A DNA stretch of 64,000 bases from Methylobacillus flagellatus KT. GTDB lineage: Bacteria; Pseudomonadota; Gammaproteobacteria; Burkholderiales; Methylophilaceae. Every line of letters starts with the position of its first letter. Position 1 is the stretch's first letter. The stretch lies in contig NC_007947.1 of NCBI RefSeq assembly GCF_000013705.1, positions 2,294,001-2,358,000 on the forward strand, in the 5' to 3' direction. The notes below the pieces were generated by a model. That model did no database searches. It was not told where the DNA came from and saw only the letters and a program-made list of their open reading frames with translations. Shown piece after piece: positions 1 to 15,341 of the stretch. The translations under genes were made by a program, and so were the position numbers.

Positions 1-573
1 TTTGCTCACCAGAGCATCATGCCCGTAGTGCTTGGTCTCACGCTCCAGGCCTGGGATGTCCGCCAGGCTGCGCCCGCCATCCGCCAGCACCGTCATCCTG
101 CTGTTGCAGGAATATGCCTGCGCTTGGTACTGGTATTCGACATGCGCCGCTTCACGGCCTGGCTTGATGGCAAGCGCTTCGGCTTCGTAGCGTACCTGAA
201 TGCCGGGAAACTGCCGGATGGCATCATCCAATGCTGCAGAAAGGTCGCCATAAGACAGCACGTAGCCCAGCGCAGGCTGGTCGTGATCCTCCGCCTTGAG
301 CAGGCTGCGCCCCAGGCTGCCGCGTTGTGAAACGTGGATGGTATTGATGGCTGTCGCCTTTGGCTTGAGGCCGGACCACAAGCCAAGGCGCTCAAGAATC
401 AGGATGCTGCCATAGGACAACGCCAGCGCGCGCTGGTCATGATGTGCGGCCCCGTGGGCACGGGCCTCGAGCACGGTAGCGTCGATGCCCTTATACTGCA
501 GGGCCAGGGCCAGGGTCGCCCCGACCGGCCCGCCACCCACGATCAACAGGTCATGTTCCATCGCCATGCTCAT
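1..573 (-). CDS. ubiH: UbiH/Coq6-family FAD hydroxylase, 3' end outside the window
   Basis: Partial gene; 191 codons are visible and the frame is open to the window edge. The N-terminus reads MSMAMEHDLLIVGGGPVG, the FAD-binding Rossmann GxGxxG of the ubiquinone-biosynthesis hydroxylases, followed further on by an LADGGRS segment like the family's second dinucleotide motif. Members hydroxylate the aromatic ring of ubiquinone precursors at the inner membrane. The ATG overlaps the pepP stop in an ATGA, so the two are translationally coupled; pepP-ubiH is the usual proteobacterial order. Which ring position it acts on (UbiH, UbiF or UbiI) cannot be decided from this fragment. Confidence 0.85.
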   Translation of the reverse strand, partial: MSMAMEHDLLIVGGGPVGATLALALQYKGIDATVLEARAHGAAHHDQRALALSYGSILILERLGLWSGLKPKATAINTIHVSQRGSLGRSLLKAEDHDQPALGYVLSYGDLSAALDDAIRQFPGIQVRYEAEALAIKPGREAAHVEYQYQAQAYSCNSRMTVLADGGRSLADIPGLERETKHYGHDALVSK

Positions 574-1889
574 GATACCGCCATCCAGTCCTCGATTTCC
601 TGCACGGTTTTCGGCGCGGCTGCCGTGGTGACTTCATGTCCGTCTACGGTGACAACCGCGTTGTCCTCAATGCGGATACCGATATTCCAGAAATGCTCCG
701 GCACGTCCTCCGCCGGCCGGATGTAGCAGCCCGGCTCCACCGTTAGCACCATACCTGGCTGCAACAGGCGCCAGGCGCCGTCCGCCTGCTTATATTCTCC
801 TGCATCATGCACGTCCAGTCCGAGCCAGTGCCCCGTGCGGTGCATATAGAAGCGCCGGTAATCGCCCGACTCCAGCACGCCGCCCAGCGATCCCCTGCAC
901 AAGCCAAAATCGATCAGCCCCTGTACCAGCACATTCAGTGCAGCCTCATGCGGCGCATTCCAGTGCTGCCCGGGCCTGACCTGCGCAATCGCCGCCTCCT
1001 GGGCGGCCAGTACCAATTCGTAGATGTCCTTCTGCACTGGGCCGAATTTGCCATTCACTGGAAAGGTGCGTGTAATGTCGGCGGCATATCCTGACAACTC
1101 ACACCCGGCATCAATCAACAGCAGATCGCCATCATTGAGCCTGTCTTGGTTGGTGACATAGTGCAGCACGCAGGCATTGCCGCCCCCGGCCACAATAGAA
1201 GTATAGGCAGGAGCGCGGCTGCCCCGCCGGTAGAACTCATAAAGGATTTCGGCTTCGACTTCGTACTCCATCATGCCTGGCTTAGCCGTCCGCATCGCCC
1301 GCTTATGCGCATCCACCGTGATTGCTGCGGCCTTGCGCATCAGCGTCAGCTCATCAGGGGACTTGATCAAGCGCATGTCATCCAGCAAGCGGCGCACATC
1401 GACTATCGCTGCCGGAGCGACGATGCCACTACGCGCCTGGCTAGCAAGCTGCTTGAACCAGCCGCCAACTCTCAGGTCCCAGGCTGGGTCAGTCCCCAAC
1501 GCAAAAAACAGCTGCTGCTGGTTGGCAAGATATTCGCCTACGCGCTGGTCGAGTTCGCTGATGCTGTATGCCTCTTCGAACCCAAAGACCTCACGCGCGC
1601 CTGCCGGCCCGTGACGGAAACCGTCCCAGATTTCACGCTCGATATCCTTGTCGCGGCAGAACAGGATGCTTTTGGGAGTTTCGCCGGCGACGAGCACGAT
1701 GACAGCCTCAGGCTCGTCAAACCCGCTCAGATAATAGAAATAGCTATCGAAGCGGTAGGGATAATGGCTGTCGCGGTTACGCACCGCCTCGGCCGCAGTG
1801 GGAATGACCGCCACGCCATGAACCATTTTCTGCATCAGCGCCTGCCTGCGCGCCTTGAATTCCTCGATTTTCACTGTTTCAACTGGCAC
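570..1889 (-). CDS. pepP: Xaa-Pro aminopeptidase PepP
   Basis: A 439-residue M24B metallopeptidase that removes the N-terminal residue from peptides with proline at position 2, in the cytoplasm. The C-terminal pita-bread domain carries the dinuclear metal ligands: Asp in LLIDAGCE, Asp in YAADITRTF, His in HRTGHWLGLDVHD, Glu in VEPGCYI and Glu in GIRIEDNA. Length matches the E. coli enzyme (about 440). The start is GTG; the in-frame protein from here aligns in style with the family N-terminus (FKARRQALMQKM), while the nearby upstream ATG is in another frame and runs into a stop. It lies 48 bp after murU and overlaps ubiH by 4 bp. Confidence 0.95.
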   Translation of the reverse strand: MPVETVKIEEFKARRQALMQKMVHGVAVIPTAAEAVRNRDSHYPYRFDSYFYYLSGFDEPEAVIVLVAGETPKSILFCRDKDIEREIWDGFRHGPAGAREVFGFEEAYSISELDQRVGEYLANQQQLFFALGTDPAWDLRVGGWFKQLASQARSGIVAPAAIVDVRRLLDDMRLIKSPDELTLMRKAAAITVDAHKRAMRTAKPGMMEYEVEAEILYEFYRRGSRAPAYTSIVAGGGNACVLHYVTNQDRLNDGDLLLIDAGCELSGYAADITRTFPVNGKFGPVQKDIYELVLAAQEAAIAQVRPGQHWNAPHEAALNVLVQGLIDFGLCRGSLGGVLESGDYRRFYMHRTGHWLGLDVHDAGEYKQADGAWRLLQPGMVLTVEPGCYIRPAEDVPEHFWNIGIRIEDNAVVTVDGHEVTTAAAPKTVQEIEDWMAVS

Positions 1890-1937
1890 GGTGGTGGGTG
1901 CGCTCCATGAAGGTGGTGGTGAATGATGCCGGTGTTT

Positions 1938-3624
<1,687 letters not shown>

Positions 3625-3845
3625 GAGCGATTCGTCCTAGAGTAATGCGACCATTACGATGGTCTTGAAAAAGGAAACCATGCATATTTTCAAGGCATGG
3701 GGGAAAATTTAAAATTTCTTTTAATTCAAATACAAAGCAATGTCACAAGTGATTTATGGATTGCCTAAAATAGCAAATTATGCGATTTTATCATCCATAA
3801 AACAAACACGCGCTTACTTTAAAGTCTCGCCACCACTGAATCATT
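3625..3845. other. Divergent intergenic region amgK/lptD
   Basis: This AT-rich stretch of about 220 bp must hold the promoters for both amgK and lptD. I see no well-matched sigma-70 or sigma-E promoter and no hairpin terminator; only scattered TTTTAT-like -10 candidates. Confidence 0.4.
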
Positions 3846-6257
3846 GTGAAAATTCGCCCCATCACTTTTCTTGTCGCGCTTGTTTGCCTGGGATTCGGCC
3901 ATGCACATGCCAAAGACACCCAGGATACAAACGTCATCGATCCATCGCCTGAAAACCTGCCAGATCCTGATGCCATCATCATCGAAGGCGACAAGGTGCA
4001 GGTATATCTGGATCGCAGGCTCAAATCCATTGGCAACGCGTCACTGTCCACCGGGCAGCAAAAAGTGCATGGAGACACTATCGAATATGACGTGCAGAAC
4101 GAAGAACTGCACGTGATCGGCAATGTGCGCCTGGAAACCAAGGGAGGACGCATCACAGGCCCTGAGCTGCGCATGAAGCCTTCGGAAAGCATAGGTGAAA
4201 TGAAGAAACCAGCTTTCGAACTTGATTCGCAGTTCGCCAATATGCCCCAATTCGGCACCTCGGGGAATAGGCGCCAGGACAATGACAATCTTGTTTACAG
4301 CTCCAACAGTACCACGCCCCTGACCCAGCAGAACATTGAGGATAGCGGTTATGCCCCCGGCTTGAGCCGCAAACAGGGGGTTTCACGTGGCGATGCCTCC
4401 GGTGTCGTGTTCGAAGGCCCGGACCGCAAGCGCCTGAAGGATGCGCGCTATACCACGTGTGAAGTAGGTTCGGACGACTGGTACATCCGCGCCAAGGAGC
4501 TGGAGCTGGACGACTATACGAGAACCGGCACCGCCCGCAATGCGCGCGTGGAGTTCCAGGGCGTCCCCATTCTCTGGACACCCTGGATCAATTTCTCCTT
4601 CCTCAATCAGCGTAAATCAGGCTTCCTGGCGCCCACCTGGGGTACTACCAGCCGCAGCGGTTTCGAGTTCCTGGTCCCGTTCTATTGGAATATTGCGCCC
4701 GATATGGATGCTACGATTGGCACCCGCTTCCTGAGCAAGCGCGGTGTGCAGTTTCAGGGTGAATTCCGTTACTTGAACGAGAATTACCAGGGAACGGCCA
4801 ATCTGGAGTACCTGCCGAGCGACAGCAGCACTGGGGAGAACCGCTACTATGCCAAGTTCGCCCACCTGCACAACTTTCATAACGGCTGGACGGCGGCATA
4901 TAACTTGGAGAAAGTCTCCGATGACAGGTATTTCTCTGAAATGTCCACCCGCATCGTCACCACCAGCCGGGTGAACCTGCCGCAACAGGCTTATGTCAAC
5001 TATGCCGATGAAAACTGGACCTTCAACGCCCTGGTGCAGAAATTCCAGACACTGGATGGGCTCAACTATCCCCTGCAGCGCCTGCCGCAACTCACACTGA
5101 CCGGCGACAATGAATGGGGTCCGTTCGACGTCAAGTTGTTTACCCAATGGGCGAATTTTGACCGCAACAATGATGCCATCAGTACCCAGGCCACATTGGG
5201 GGGCGGCACATTGGATACACTGGTTACGGGCAAACGCCTGGTAGCCTATCCCAGCATCAGCCTGCCCATGGCGCGCCCTTATGGATACATCACTCCCAAG
5301 CTGGGGCTGCATTACACCCAATACCAGGTCGACAATGGCGCCTTTACGCTGAGGGATAGTAACGGCAACATCACATCACAAGACGAATACCAGTCACAAA
5401 GCCGCACCCTGCCGATTTTCAGCATAGACAGCGGCCTTTACTTTGACCGCGACGTCCGCATCGTCAAGAATCGCTACACGCAGACACTGGAGCCGCGGAT
5501 GTATTATGTTTATATCCCTTATCGCGACCAGTCGCTGATTCCCGTTTATGACTCCAGCATCTCGGACTTGAACATGGGCTCCTTATTTTTGGAGAACCAG
5601 TTCACCGGCCAGGATCGCATCAATAATGCCAACCAGCTGACACTGGCATTCACGAGCCGCATGATCAGCAAGAATACCGGCGAGCAGCGCCTGGCTGTGA
5701 CAGTAGGCCAGCGCTATTATTTTGCTGATGAAAAGGTATACCTGCCTGGAGTCAACCCGCGTTCCGGCGACACATCCGACATCATCGGCGAAATTACTGC
5801 GCGGCTGCTCAACAACTGGAATATCGACATCTTCGGTCAATACAACACTGACCGTAGTGTTTACGTGCGCAACAACATCAGCGCACGCTATAACCCCGAG
5901 CCTGGCAAAACACTCAATATCGGCTACCGCTATACCGAAGACCGCCTGGACCAAATCAACCTTTCCGGCCAGTGGCCTCTGGGCAAGGGCTGGTACGGCC
6001 TTGGTCGCTGGAACTACTCCCTGCGCGAGAACCAGCCGATCGAAGGCATTGCCGGCCTGGAATATGATGCCGGTTGCTGGCAAGCCAGGACCGTCATGCA
6101 ACGCGTATCTACCGCCACTGCAGACGCCAACTATGCACTCTATTTCCAGCTTGAGCTGGGTGGCCTGGCCTCCATCGGGCAAAACCCGCTCAAACTTCTT
6201 AACCGCGCTATTCCCGGCTATACTAGCTCCAGCCTGATCCCGGACTCCTACCAGTAA
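3846..6257 (+). CDS. lptD: LPS assembly outer-membrane protein LptD
   Basis: An 803-residue beta-barrel that, with LptE, inserts lipopolysaccharide into the outer leaflet of the outer membrane. An N-terminal signal peptide (ending near GHAHA, about residue 22) is followed by an OstA/LptA-like periplasmic domain (about 45-190) and a large barrel rich in alternating aromatic residues. Conserved cysteines of the family occur in [13 protein letters not shown] and, near the C-terminus, in [14 protein letters not shown]; these usually form disulfides needed for maturation. The start is GTG with no strong ribosome site in view. It heads a run lptD-surA-pdxA-rsmA with 7-10 bp gaps; its partner lptE is at 14.8 kb. 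Confidence 0.95.
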
Positions 6258-6264
6258 TTACCTT

Positions 6265-7578
6265 ATGCACAATCACGTTTTCAAGACTATCGCCAGACAT
6301 GGCCTGATCGCTCTGTTTTTTTTCTTCAGCATTTCCGCCATGGCAGCAGAGGTCGCCAAGATGGACCGCATCGTCGCCATCGTCGACCAAGGCGTGATCA
6401 CGGAGAAAGAGCTGGAAGACCGCATCCAGACTGTTATTGCGCAGCTGGAAAAACAAGGTACCCAGCTTCCCCCACGCGACGTGCTACAAAAGCAGATCCT
6501 CGAGCGGCTCATCAATGACAGGCTGCAGCTGCAATATGCTGCGCAGACCGGATTGCGTGTGGACGACGCCCAGCTCGACAAGACCATAGAGCGCATTGCA
6601 GAACAGAACAAGCTCAGCACGGGAGAGTTCCGCAAGGCACTGGAGGCTGAAGGCATTCCCTACCGCAAGTTCCGGGAAGACATCCGCAACGAAATCATCC
6701 TCGCCCGGCTGCGCGAGCGGGAAGTAGACAACCGCGTCAATGTCACGGAATCGGAAATCGATAATTTCCTGACTACCCAATCTTCGCGCAATGACATTCA
6801 GGATGAATTCGAAGTGGCCCATATCCTGATCCGTGCCCCGGAAGAAAGCACACCGGAAGAACTACAAAAGCTCAAGGCAAAAGCAGAAGCCGCACTGAAG
6901 GAATTGCAGAGCGGCGCAGATTTTGCCCAGGTCTCTGCAGGGTACTCTGATGCCCCCAATGCGTTGGAAGGCGGGATACTGGGATGGAAGGCTTCATCCC
7001 AGCTACCCTCACTCTTCGTGGACGCCTTGCAAGCCCTGCAGCCTGGCCAGCTTTCGCCTGTATTGCGCAGCCCCAACGGCTATCATATCCTCAAGCTGCT
7101 CAACCGGCGTGGCGGCAGCTCACCGCTCGTGGTGGACCAGACCCATGTGCGCCATATCCTCATCAAACTCAGTGAAGTAGTATCAGAACTGGAAGCTGAG
7201 CAGAAAATCAACTCCATCAAGGAACGCTTGGACCATGGTGCCGATTTTGCCGAACTGGCTCGCCAGTATTCGGAAGATGCCTCTGCCAACAACGGCGGAG
7301 ATCTGGGCTGGACCAACGCAGGCGACACCGTTCCTGCATTTGAGAAGGCCATGAATGCGCTAGACATCAACGAGATTAGCGCACCTGTACGCACTCCATT
7401 CGGCTGGCACATCATTCAGGTGCTTGAGCGACGCAAGCAGGATATGACGCAGGAATCTGCTCGACTCAAGGCCAGGCAGGAAATCCGCGCGCGCAAGGCC
7501 GACGACGCATTCCAGGACTGGCTCAGCGAGCTGCGTGACCGCGCCTACGTGGAATATCGCCTGGAAGACAAATACTAG
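6265..7578 (+). CDS. surA: Periplasmic peptidyl-prolyl isomerase/chaperone SurA
   Basis: A 437-residue periplasmic chaperone for outer-membrane proteins such as LptD. It has a signal peptide (to about AMAAEV, residue 28), an N-terminal SurA helical domain beginning MDRIVAIVDQGVITEKEL, and two PpiC/rotamase domains, each with the hallmark EVAHILIR / HVRHILIK start and GGDLGW / GGILGW core. A short C-terminal helix closes the protein. It starts 7 bp after lptD, its main client, as in E. coli. Confidence 0.96.
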   Translation: MHNHVFKTIARHGLIALFFFFSISAMAAEVAKMDRIVAIVDQGVITEKELEDRIQTVIAQLEKQGTQLPPRDVLQKQILERLINDRLQLQYAAQTGLRVDDAQLDKTIERIAEQNKLSTGEFRKALEAEGIPYRKFREDIRNEIILARLREREVDNRVNVTESEIDNFLTTQSSRNDIQDEFEVAHILIRAPEESTPEELQKLKAKAEAALKELQSGADFAQVSAGYSDAPNALEGGILGWKASSQLPSLFVDALQALQPGQLSPVLRSPNGYHILKLLNRRGGSSPLVVDQTHVRHILIKLSEVVSELEAEQKINSIKERLDHGADFAELARQYSEDASANNGGDLGWTNAGDTVPAFEKAMNALDINEISAPVRTPFGWHIIQVLERRKQDMTQESARLKARQEIRARKADDAFQDWLSELRDRAYVEYRLEDKY

Positions 7579-7593
7579 GCTAGCACATTGGAG

Positions 7594-8586
7594 ATGATGC
7601 CCCGTATCGTCGTCACCGCCGGCGAGCCCGCCGGTATCGGGATCGACTTGTGCGTCATGCTGGCAGGGCACCCCCTCCCTTGCTATCTTGCCGTCATTGC
7701 CGACAGAGATGTGCTAGCATCGCGTGCCCATGCATTGGGCTTGCCCCTGAATATACATGTCTACGATCCAGCCCACTGGGCACCTCACCAGGGACAATCC
7801 CGGCTCGTGGTCTTGCATCATCCATGCGCAGCCCCAGTCACTGCTGGGCAACTTGACCCGCGCAACAGCACTTATGTACTACATACACTAGAGCGCGCAA
7901 TTGACGGCTGCATGCAAGGCGAGTTTGGTGCCATGGTCACCGCTCCCGTGCATAAAGGGATCATCAACGAGGCTGGCATTGCCTTTACCGGCCACACAGA
8001 ATTTCTAGCCGAACGCACCCATACCCCGCATGTCGTCATGATGCTGGTGGGCGGAAGCCTGCGCGTTGCGCTGGCCACCACCCACCTGCCCCTGGCGGAA
8101 GTCAGCCAGGCCATTACACAGGAAAGCCTGGACACCACGATCCGCATCCTGCATCGCGACCTGGTCCAGAAATTCGGCATCGCAAACCCACGCATTCTGG
8201 TGACAGGGCTGAACCCCCATGCAGGAGAAGGTGGCCACCTGGGGATGGAAGAAATCACCACCATCAATCCGGTGCTGGAAAAACTGCGGCGGGAAGGCAT
8301 GCAATTGAGGGGCCCCCTGCCTGCCGATACTTTATTTACTCCGCACAATCTGGCACAGGGCGACTGCGTGCTCGCGATGTATCACGACCAGGGCCTGCCC
8401 GTGCTCAAGCATGCCAGCTTCGGCACTGGCGTCAATGTCACGCTGGGGCTACCCATGATACGCACCTCGGTTGACCATGGCACTGCACTGGACCTGGCCG
8501 GCAAAGGCAATATCGAGATTGGCAGCCTGCTCAGCGCCATTCAGCTTGCGATCAATTTGGCAGGAAATCGTCCCCAACCATCATGA
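7594..8586 (+). CDS. pdxA: 4-hydroxythreonine-4-phosphate dehydrogenase PdxA
   Basis: NAD-dependent enzyme of the DXP-dependent vitamin B6 route, oxidising 4-phosphohydroxy-threonine. About 330 residues. It shows the N-terminal [14 protein letters not shown], the GHTEFLA active-site stretch and [11 protein letters not shown], which supplies a divalent-metal histidine. The start is uncertain: ATG 7594, ATG 7597 and TTG 7588 are all in frame, and GGAG at 7590-7593 sits too close to the two ATGs to decide. It lies between surA and rsmA and overlaps rsmA by 4 bp. Confidence 0.93.
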   Translation: MMPRIVVTAGEPAGIGIDLCVMLAGHPLPCYLAVIADRDVLASRAHALGLPLNIHVYDPAHWAPHQGQSRLVVLHHPCAAPVTAGQLDPRNSTYVLHTLERAIDGCMQGEFGAMVTAPVHKGIINEAGIAFTGHTEFLAERTHTPHVVMMLVGGSLRVALATTHLPLAEVSQAITQESLDTTIRILHRDLVQKFGIANPRILVTGLNPHAGEGGHLGMEEITTINPVLEKLRREGMQLRGPLPADTLFTPHNLAQGDCVLAMYHDQGLPVLKHASFGTGVNVTLGLPMIRTSVDHGTALDLAGKGNIEIGSLLSAIQLAINLAGNRPQPS

Positions 8587-9350
8587 AACATGTTGCAAAA
8601 AAACGCTTTGGCCAAAACTTTCTCACTGACCGCGCCATCATCAACAGCCTGATTGACGCCATTGCTCCTCAACCGCAGGATTGCATGGTGGAAATCGGCC
8701 CGGGCCTGGGCGCCATGACGCAGCCGTTGTTGGAGCGCCTGCAGCATCTGCACGTGGTAGAAATCGATCGTGACATCATCCAATGGATGCAGGGTCACTA
8801 TCCGCAGGACAAGCTCACCATCTATGCCAGCGACGCGCTCAAGTTCAATTTCGGCAATATCAGCGACCGCCTGCGCGTCGTCGGCAACCTGCCCTACAAC
8901 ATCTCCACGCCCATCCTGTTCCACCTGCTCGACAATGTGCCACACATCATCGACATGCACTTCATGCTGCAAAAGGAAGTCGTGGAACGCATGGTAGCAG
9001 CCCCCTCCAGCGCGGCCTATGGGCGGCTTTCCGTGATGCTGCAATACCGACTGCACATGGAATACCTGCTCACCGTTCCGCCCGAGGCCTTTGATCCAGC
9101 ACCCAAGGTAGAGTCAGCATTCGTACGTGCGGTACCTTATACCGTCCTGCCCCATCCGGCTAAGGACGAAGCCCTGCTTGGCAGGATCGTGACCGCTGCG
9201 TTTGCCCAGCGCCGCAAGACCTTGCGCAATACGCTCAAAGGCCTGCTGGACGACACTGGTTTTGCATCCCTGGGCATAGACCCACAGTTACGGGCGGAAA
9301 ATATTGCCCCTGCCGGCTTCGTTGCCATCGCCAACTATCTGGCGGCATGA
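8583..9350 (+). CDS. rsmA: 16S rRNA A1518/A1519 dimethyltransferase RsmA (KsgA)
   Basis: A 255-residue SAM-dependent methyltransferase that dimethylates two adjacent adenines in helix 45 of 16S rRNA during small-subunit maturation. It begins [11 protein letters not shown] and has the SAM loop [11 protein letters not shown] and the catalytic NLPYNIST (NLPY) motif; [10 protein letters not shown] near the C-terminus is typical. It overlaps pdxA in an ATGA, and is the last gene before the adk promoter. Confidence 0.96.
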   Translation: MKHVAKKRFGQNFLTDRAIINSLIDAIAPQPQDCMVEIGPGLGAMTQPLLERLQHLHVVEIDRDIIQWMQGHYPQDKLTIYASDALKFNFGNISDRLRVVGNLPYNISTPILFHLLDNVPHIIDMHFMLQKEVVERMVAAPSSAAYGRLSVMLQYRLHMEYLLTVPPEAFDPAPKVESAFVRAVPYTVLPHPAKDEALLGRIVTAAFAQRRKTLRNTLKGLLDDTGFASLGIDPQLRAENIAPAGFVAIANYLAA

Positions 9351-9358
9351 AAGCCGGC

Positions 9359-10048
<690 letters not shown>

Positions 10049-10097
10049 CAAACCCCTCCGCCGATGCAGGTCGGCACATTGATTTCATCATCAATAT

Positions 10098-10127
10098 CAA
10101 AAAGCCGAACATTCTGTTCGGCTTTTT
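10098..10127. terminator. Bidirectional intrinsic terminator adk / chemoreceptor
   Basis: AAAAAGCCGAACA and TGTTCGGCTTTTT form a 13-bp stem with a 3-base loop and T-runs on both strands. It lies between the convergent adk and methyl-accepting chemotaxis genes. Confidence 0.92.
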
Positions 10128-10141
10128 GCATGTCAAGCGCG

Positions 10142-11851
10142 CTAGAATTCTTCCCACTCGTCAGCCGAGCCTGCTACCGCAGGCACCATGGCAGTTCTTG
10201 TCCTGGTTGTCGTCACAGGCTTGGAGGCCACTACCACCTTGGGCTTTGAAACGGCGACTGGCTTGGGTTTGCTGACTTTATGCACTGCAGCCTGTACCTG
10301 CATGCCATTGACCTTGAATACGCTCACTGCTTGGGCAAGGCTTGCCGCCTGATCCTGCAATGATTGAGAAGCCGCCGCTGCCTCCTCTACCAGGGCCGCA
10401 TTCTGCTGGGTGACTTCATCCATCTGGACAATCGCCTGGTTCACCTGCTCAATGCCGGTGCTTTGCTCATGGCTGGCTGCGCTGATCTCACTGACGATAT
10501 CGGTCACACGCTGCACGCTATCCACCACATGCTTCATCGTCGTCCCCGCCTGCTCCACCAGACGGCTACCGGCATCAACACTTTCCACCGAGTCCGTAAT
10601 CAACCCCTTGATTTCCTTGGCCGCATTGGCTGAACGCTGCGCCAGGTTGCGTACCTCGCTCGCCACCACGGCAAACCCACGCCCCTGCTCACCGGCACGC
10701 GCAGCCTCCACCGCAGCATTCAATGCCAAGATGTTGGTCTGGAAAGCAATGCCGTCGATCACACCAATGATGTCGGCAATCCGTTTCGAAGATTCACTGA
10801 TCGACTGCATGGTCGCGATGACCTGATCCACGACTTCGCCTCCCTGCGTGGCGATCCCTGAAGCAGAAACCGCCAGCTGGTTAGCTTGCTGGGCATTATC
10901 CGCATTCTGCTTCACGGTGGAAGTCAGTTCCTCCATGGCAGAAGCGGTTTCCTCAAGCGAACTCGCCTGCTCCTCGGTGCGTGACGACAAATCCAGGTTG
11001 CCCGATGCAATTTGCGAGGAGGCAGTGGCAATCGTCTCCGTGCCGCTTCGCACCTCACTGACTATCCTGGCCAGGTTATCGTTCATGGATTTCAGCGCAT
11101 TCAACAACTGTCCTATTTCATCTTTTGAGTCGATGGCGAGAGTGCTGGTCAAGTCTCCAGCAGCCACTGTCTCGGCCAGCTTGACAGCGTTGGCAAGTGG
11201 ACGGGTAATCCCAAGGGAAAGCCGCCAGGCAAAGATCGCGCCGAGCACGACTGCCACCAGGCCGATCACCAGCATCCATAGGCTCGCAGCATTTTTCACC
11301 CGCTGGATATCTGCCCCGGCCTCATCAATCAGGTGCCGCTCGAATTCAAGCAATTCATTCATGCTATCGAAATAAGCCTTGCGTGCAGGAAGGAACACCT
11401 CTTGCACATTCTTTTCGATAAGCGATGCTTCGGCACCATCTTTTCTTAATTGCAACAATTCACTGCGAACCTTGCTGAAGGCATCTGCCTTTTCCTTGGC
11501 ATCCGCGAATTTCGCCTTCCCTTCGGGCTTGACCAGCAACGTTTCAAGCTGCTGTTTCAAACTATCGTTAGCTCGTGCTGTTTCAGCAATTTGCTGGATG
11601 TACATGTCATACATGGCCGCATCGGAACTCTTGATCGCGGCGAGGGTGCGCAATCCATTCTGGGTGGCATTCGACACCCACTCCGTGGTGATGCGTTCCT
11701 TTTTCAGCTCAGTTTCCACCACTTGCTTCGCCGTGCTTCCCACATTGGCAAGCTGAGCCAAGCCGAAAGCCACCATGATCATCATCAGCAACAAGATCAC
11801 AGCAAACCCCGCCCCCAAACGCACCCCTATCCTCAAATCTGAAAACTTCAC
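10142..11851 (-). CDS. Methyl-accepting chemotaxis protein with CheR-tether tail
   Basis: About 569 residues. An N-terminal transmembrane helix (residues about 10-33), a periplasmic four-helix-bundle sensor of about 150 residues, a second membrane helix, a HAMP domain and a long cytoplasmic signalling coiled coil. The hairpin tip reads IIGVIDGIAFQTNILALNAAVEAARAGE-like, the hallmark of chemoreceptors that dock CheA/CheW. The C-terminus ends EWEEF, which fits the xWxxF pentapeptide that tethers CheR/CheB. GTG 11851 is preferred over GTG 11860, since AGGAG is about 10 bases from the former and abuts the latter, and relatives start MKFSDL. The ligand is unknown. It stands alone, convergent with adk. 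Confidence 0.93.
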   Translation of the reverse strand: MKFSDLRIGVRLGAGFAVILLLMMIMVAFGLAQLANVGSTAKQVVETELKKERITTEWVSNATQNGLRTLAAIKSSDAAMYDMYIQQIAETARANDSLKQQLETLLVKPEGKAKFADAKEKADAFSKVRSELLQLRKDGAEASLIEKNVQEVFLPARKAYFDSMNELLEFERHLIDEAGADIQRVKNAASLWMLVIGLVAVVLGAIFAWRLSLGITRPLANAVKLAETVAAGDLTSTLAIDSKDEIGQLLNALKSMNDNLARIVSEVRSGTETIATASSQIASGNLDLSSRTEEQASSLEETASAMEELTSTVKQNADNAQQANQLAVSASGIATQGGEVVDQVIATMQSISESSKRIADIIGVIDGIAFQTNILALNAAVEAARAGEQGRGFAVVASEVRNLAQRSANAAKEIKGLITDSVESVDAGSRLVEQAGTTMKHVVDSVQRVTDIVSEISAASHEQSTGIEQVNQAIVQMDEVTQQNAALVEEAAAASQSLQDQAASLAQAVSVFKVNGMQVQAAVHKVSKPKPVAVSKPKVVVASKPVTTTRTRTAMVPAVAGSADEWEEF

Positions 11852-14798
<2,947 letters not shown>

Positions 14799-14801
14799 AC
14801 C

Positions 14802-15341
14802 ATGTATATGCGCATCGCCCGCTGGATTCTGCTTGCCATGCTCCTGGCGCTCACTGCCTGCGGCTTCAAGATGCGCGGCGTGGCTGACCTCAAGTTCAAT
14901 ACCTTGTTCATTCAGGGGCCGACCATTTCCATCTCCAAGCCATTCAAACGCTCGCTGACGGTGAATGGCGTCAAGATCGTCAGTTCGCCGGACCAGGCCG
15001 ACCTGCTCCTTGAAATCATGAGCGAGTCGCAGGAACAGCGCATTCTTTCTTTGAGCGGCCGCGGCCTGGTGCGCGAATTCGAGCTTTTCTATACCGTGAA
15101 TTTCCGTGTGCGCGATCCCTCCAGTGAAACCTGGGGCGATGTGCAGACTATCAGGGGCCGGCGTGAGATCACTTATGACGATGCGCAGTTGCTCGCCAAA
15201 CAGCTTGAGCAGGAGCGGCTCTACAATGACATGAAGGATGATGCTGTGCGCGAATTGCTGCGCCGCCTCATGGTCATCAAACCGGCCAAAGGCAAGCCGC
15301 GCGCACCTGACCTACGCTCGCTGGACGACACCGTGGAATGA
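14802..15341 (+). CDS. lptE: LPS assembly lipoprotein LptE
   Basis: A 179-residue outer-membrane lipoprotein that plugs the LptD barrel. The signal peptide ends in the lipobox LTAC with the lipidated Cys near residue 20, followed by GFKMRG typical of LptE. The body shows the family pattern of a short domain with two strands and a C-terminal helix rich in Arg/Glu. An alternative ATG lies at 14808. Located 3 bp after leuS and overlapping holA in an ATGA. Confidence 0.92.
   Translation: MYMRIARWILLAMLLALTACGFKMRGVADLKFNTLFIQGPTISISKPFKRSLTVNGVKIVSSPDQADLLLEIMSESQEQRILSLSGRGLVREFELFYTVNFRVRDPSSETWGDVQTIRGRREITYDDAQLLAKQLEQERLYNDMKDDAVRELLRRLMVIKPAKGKPRAPDLRSLDDTVE

Noticed and set aside
1146-1910. 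254-codon frame antisense to pepP
   Set aside because: Shadow frame; pepP carries all metal ligands and operon context.
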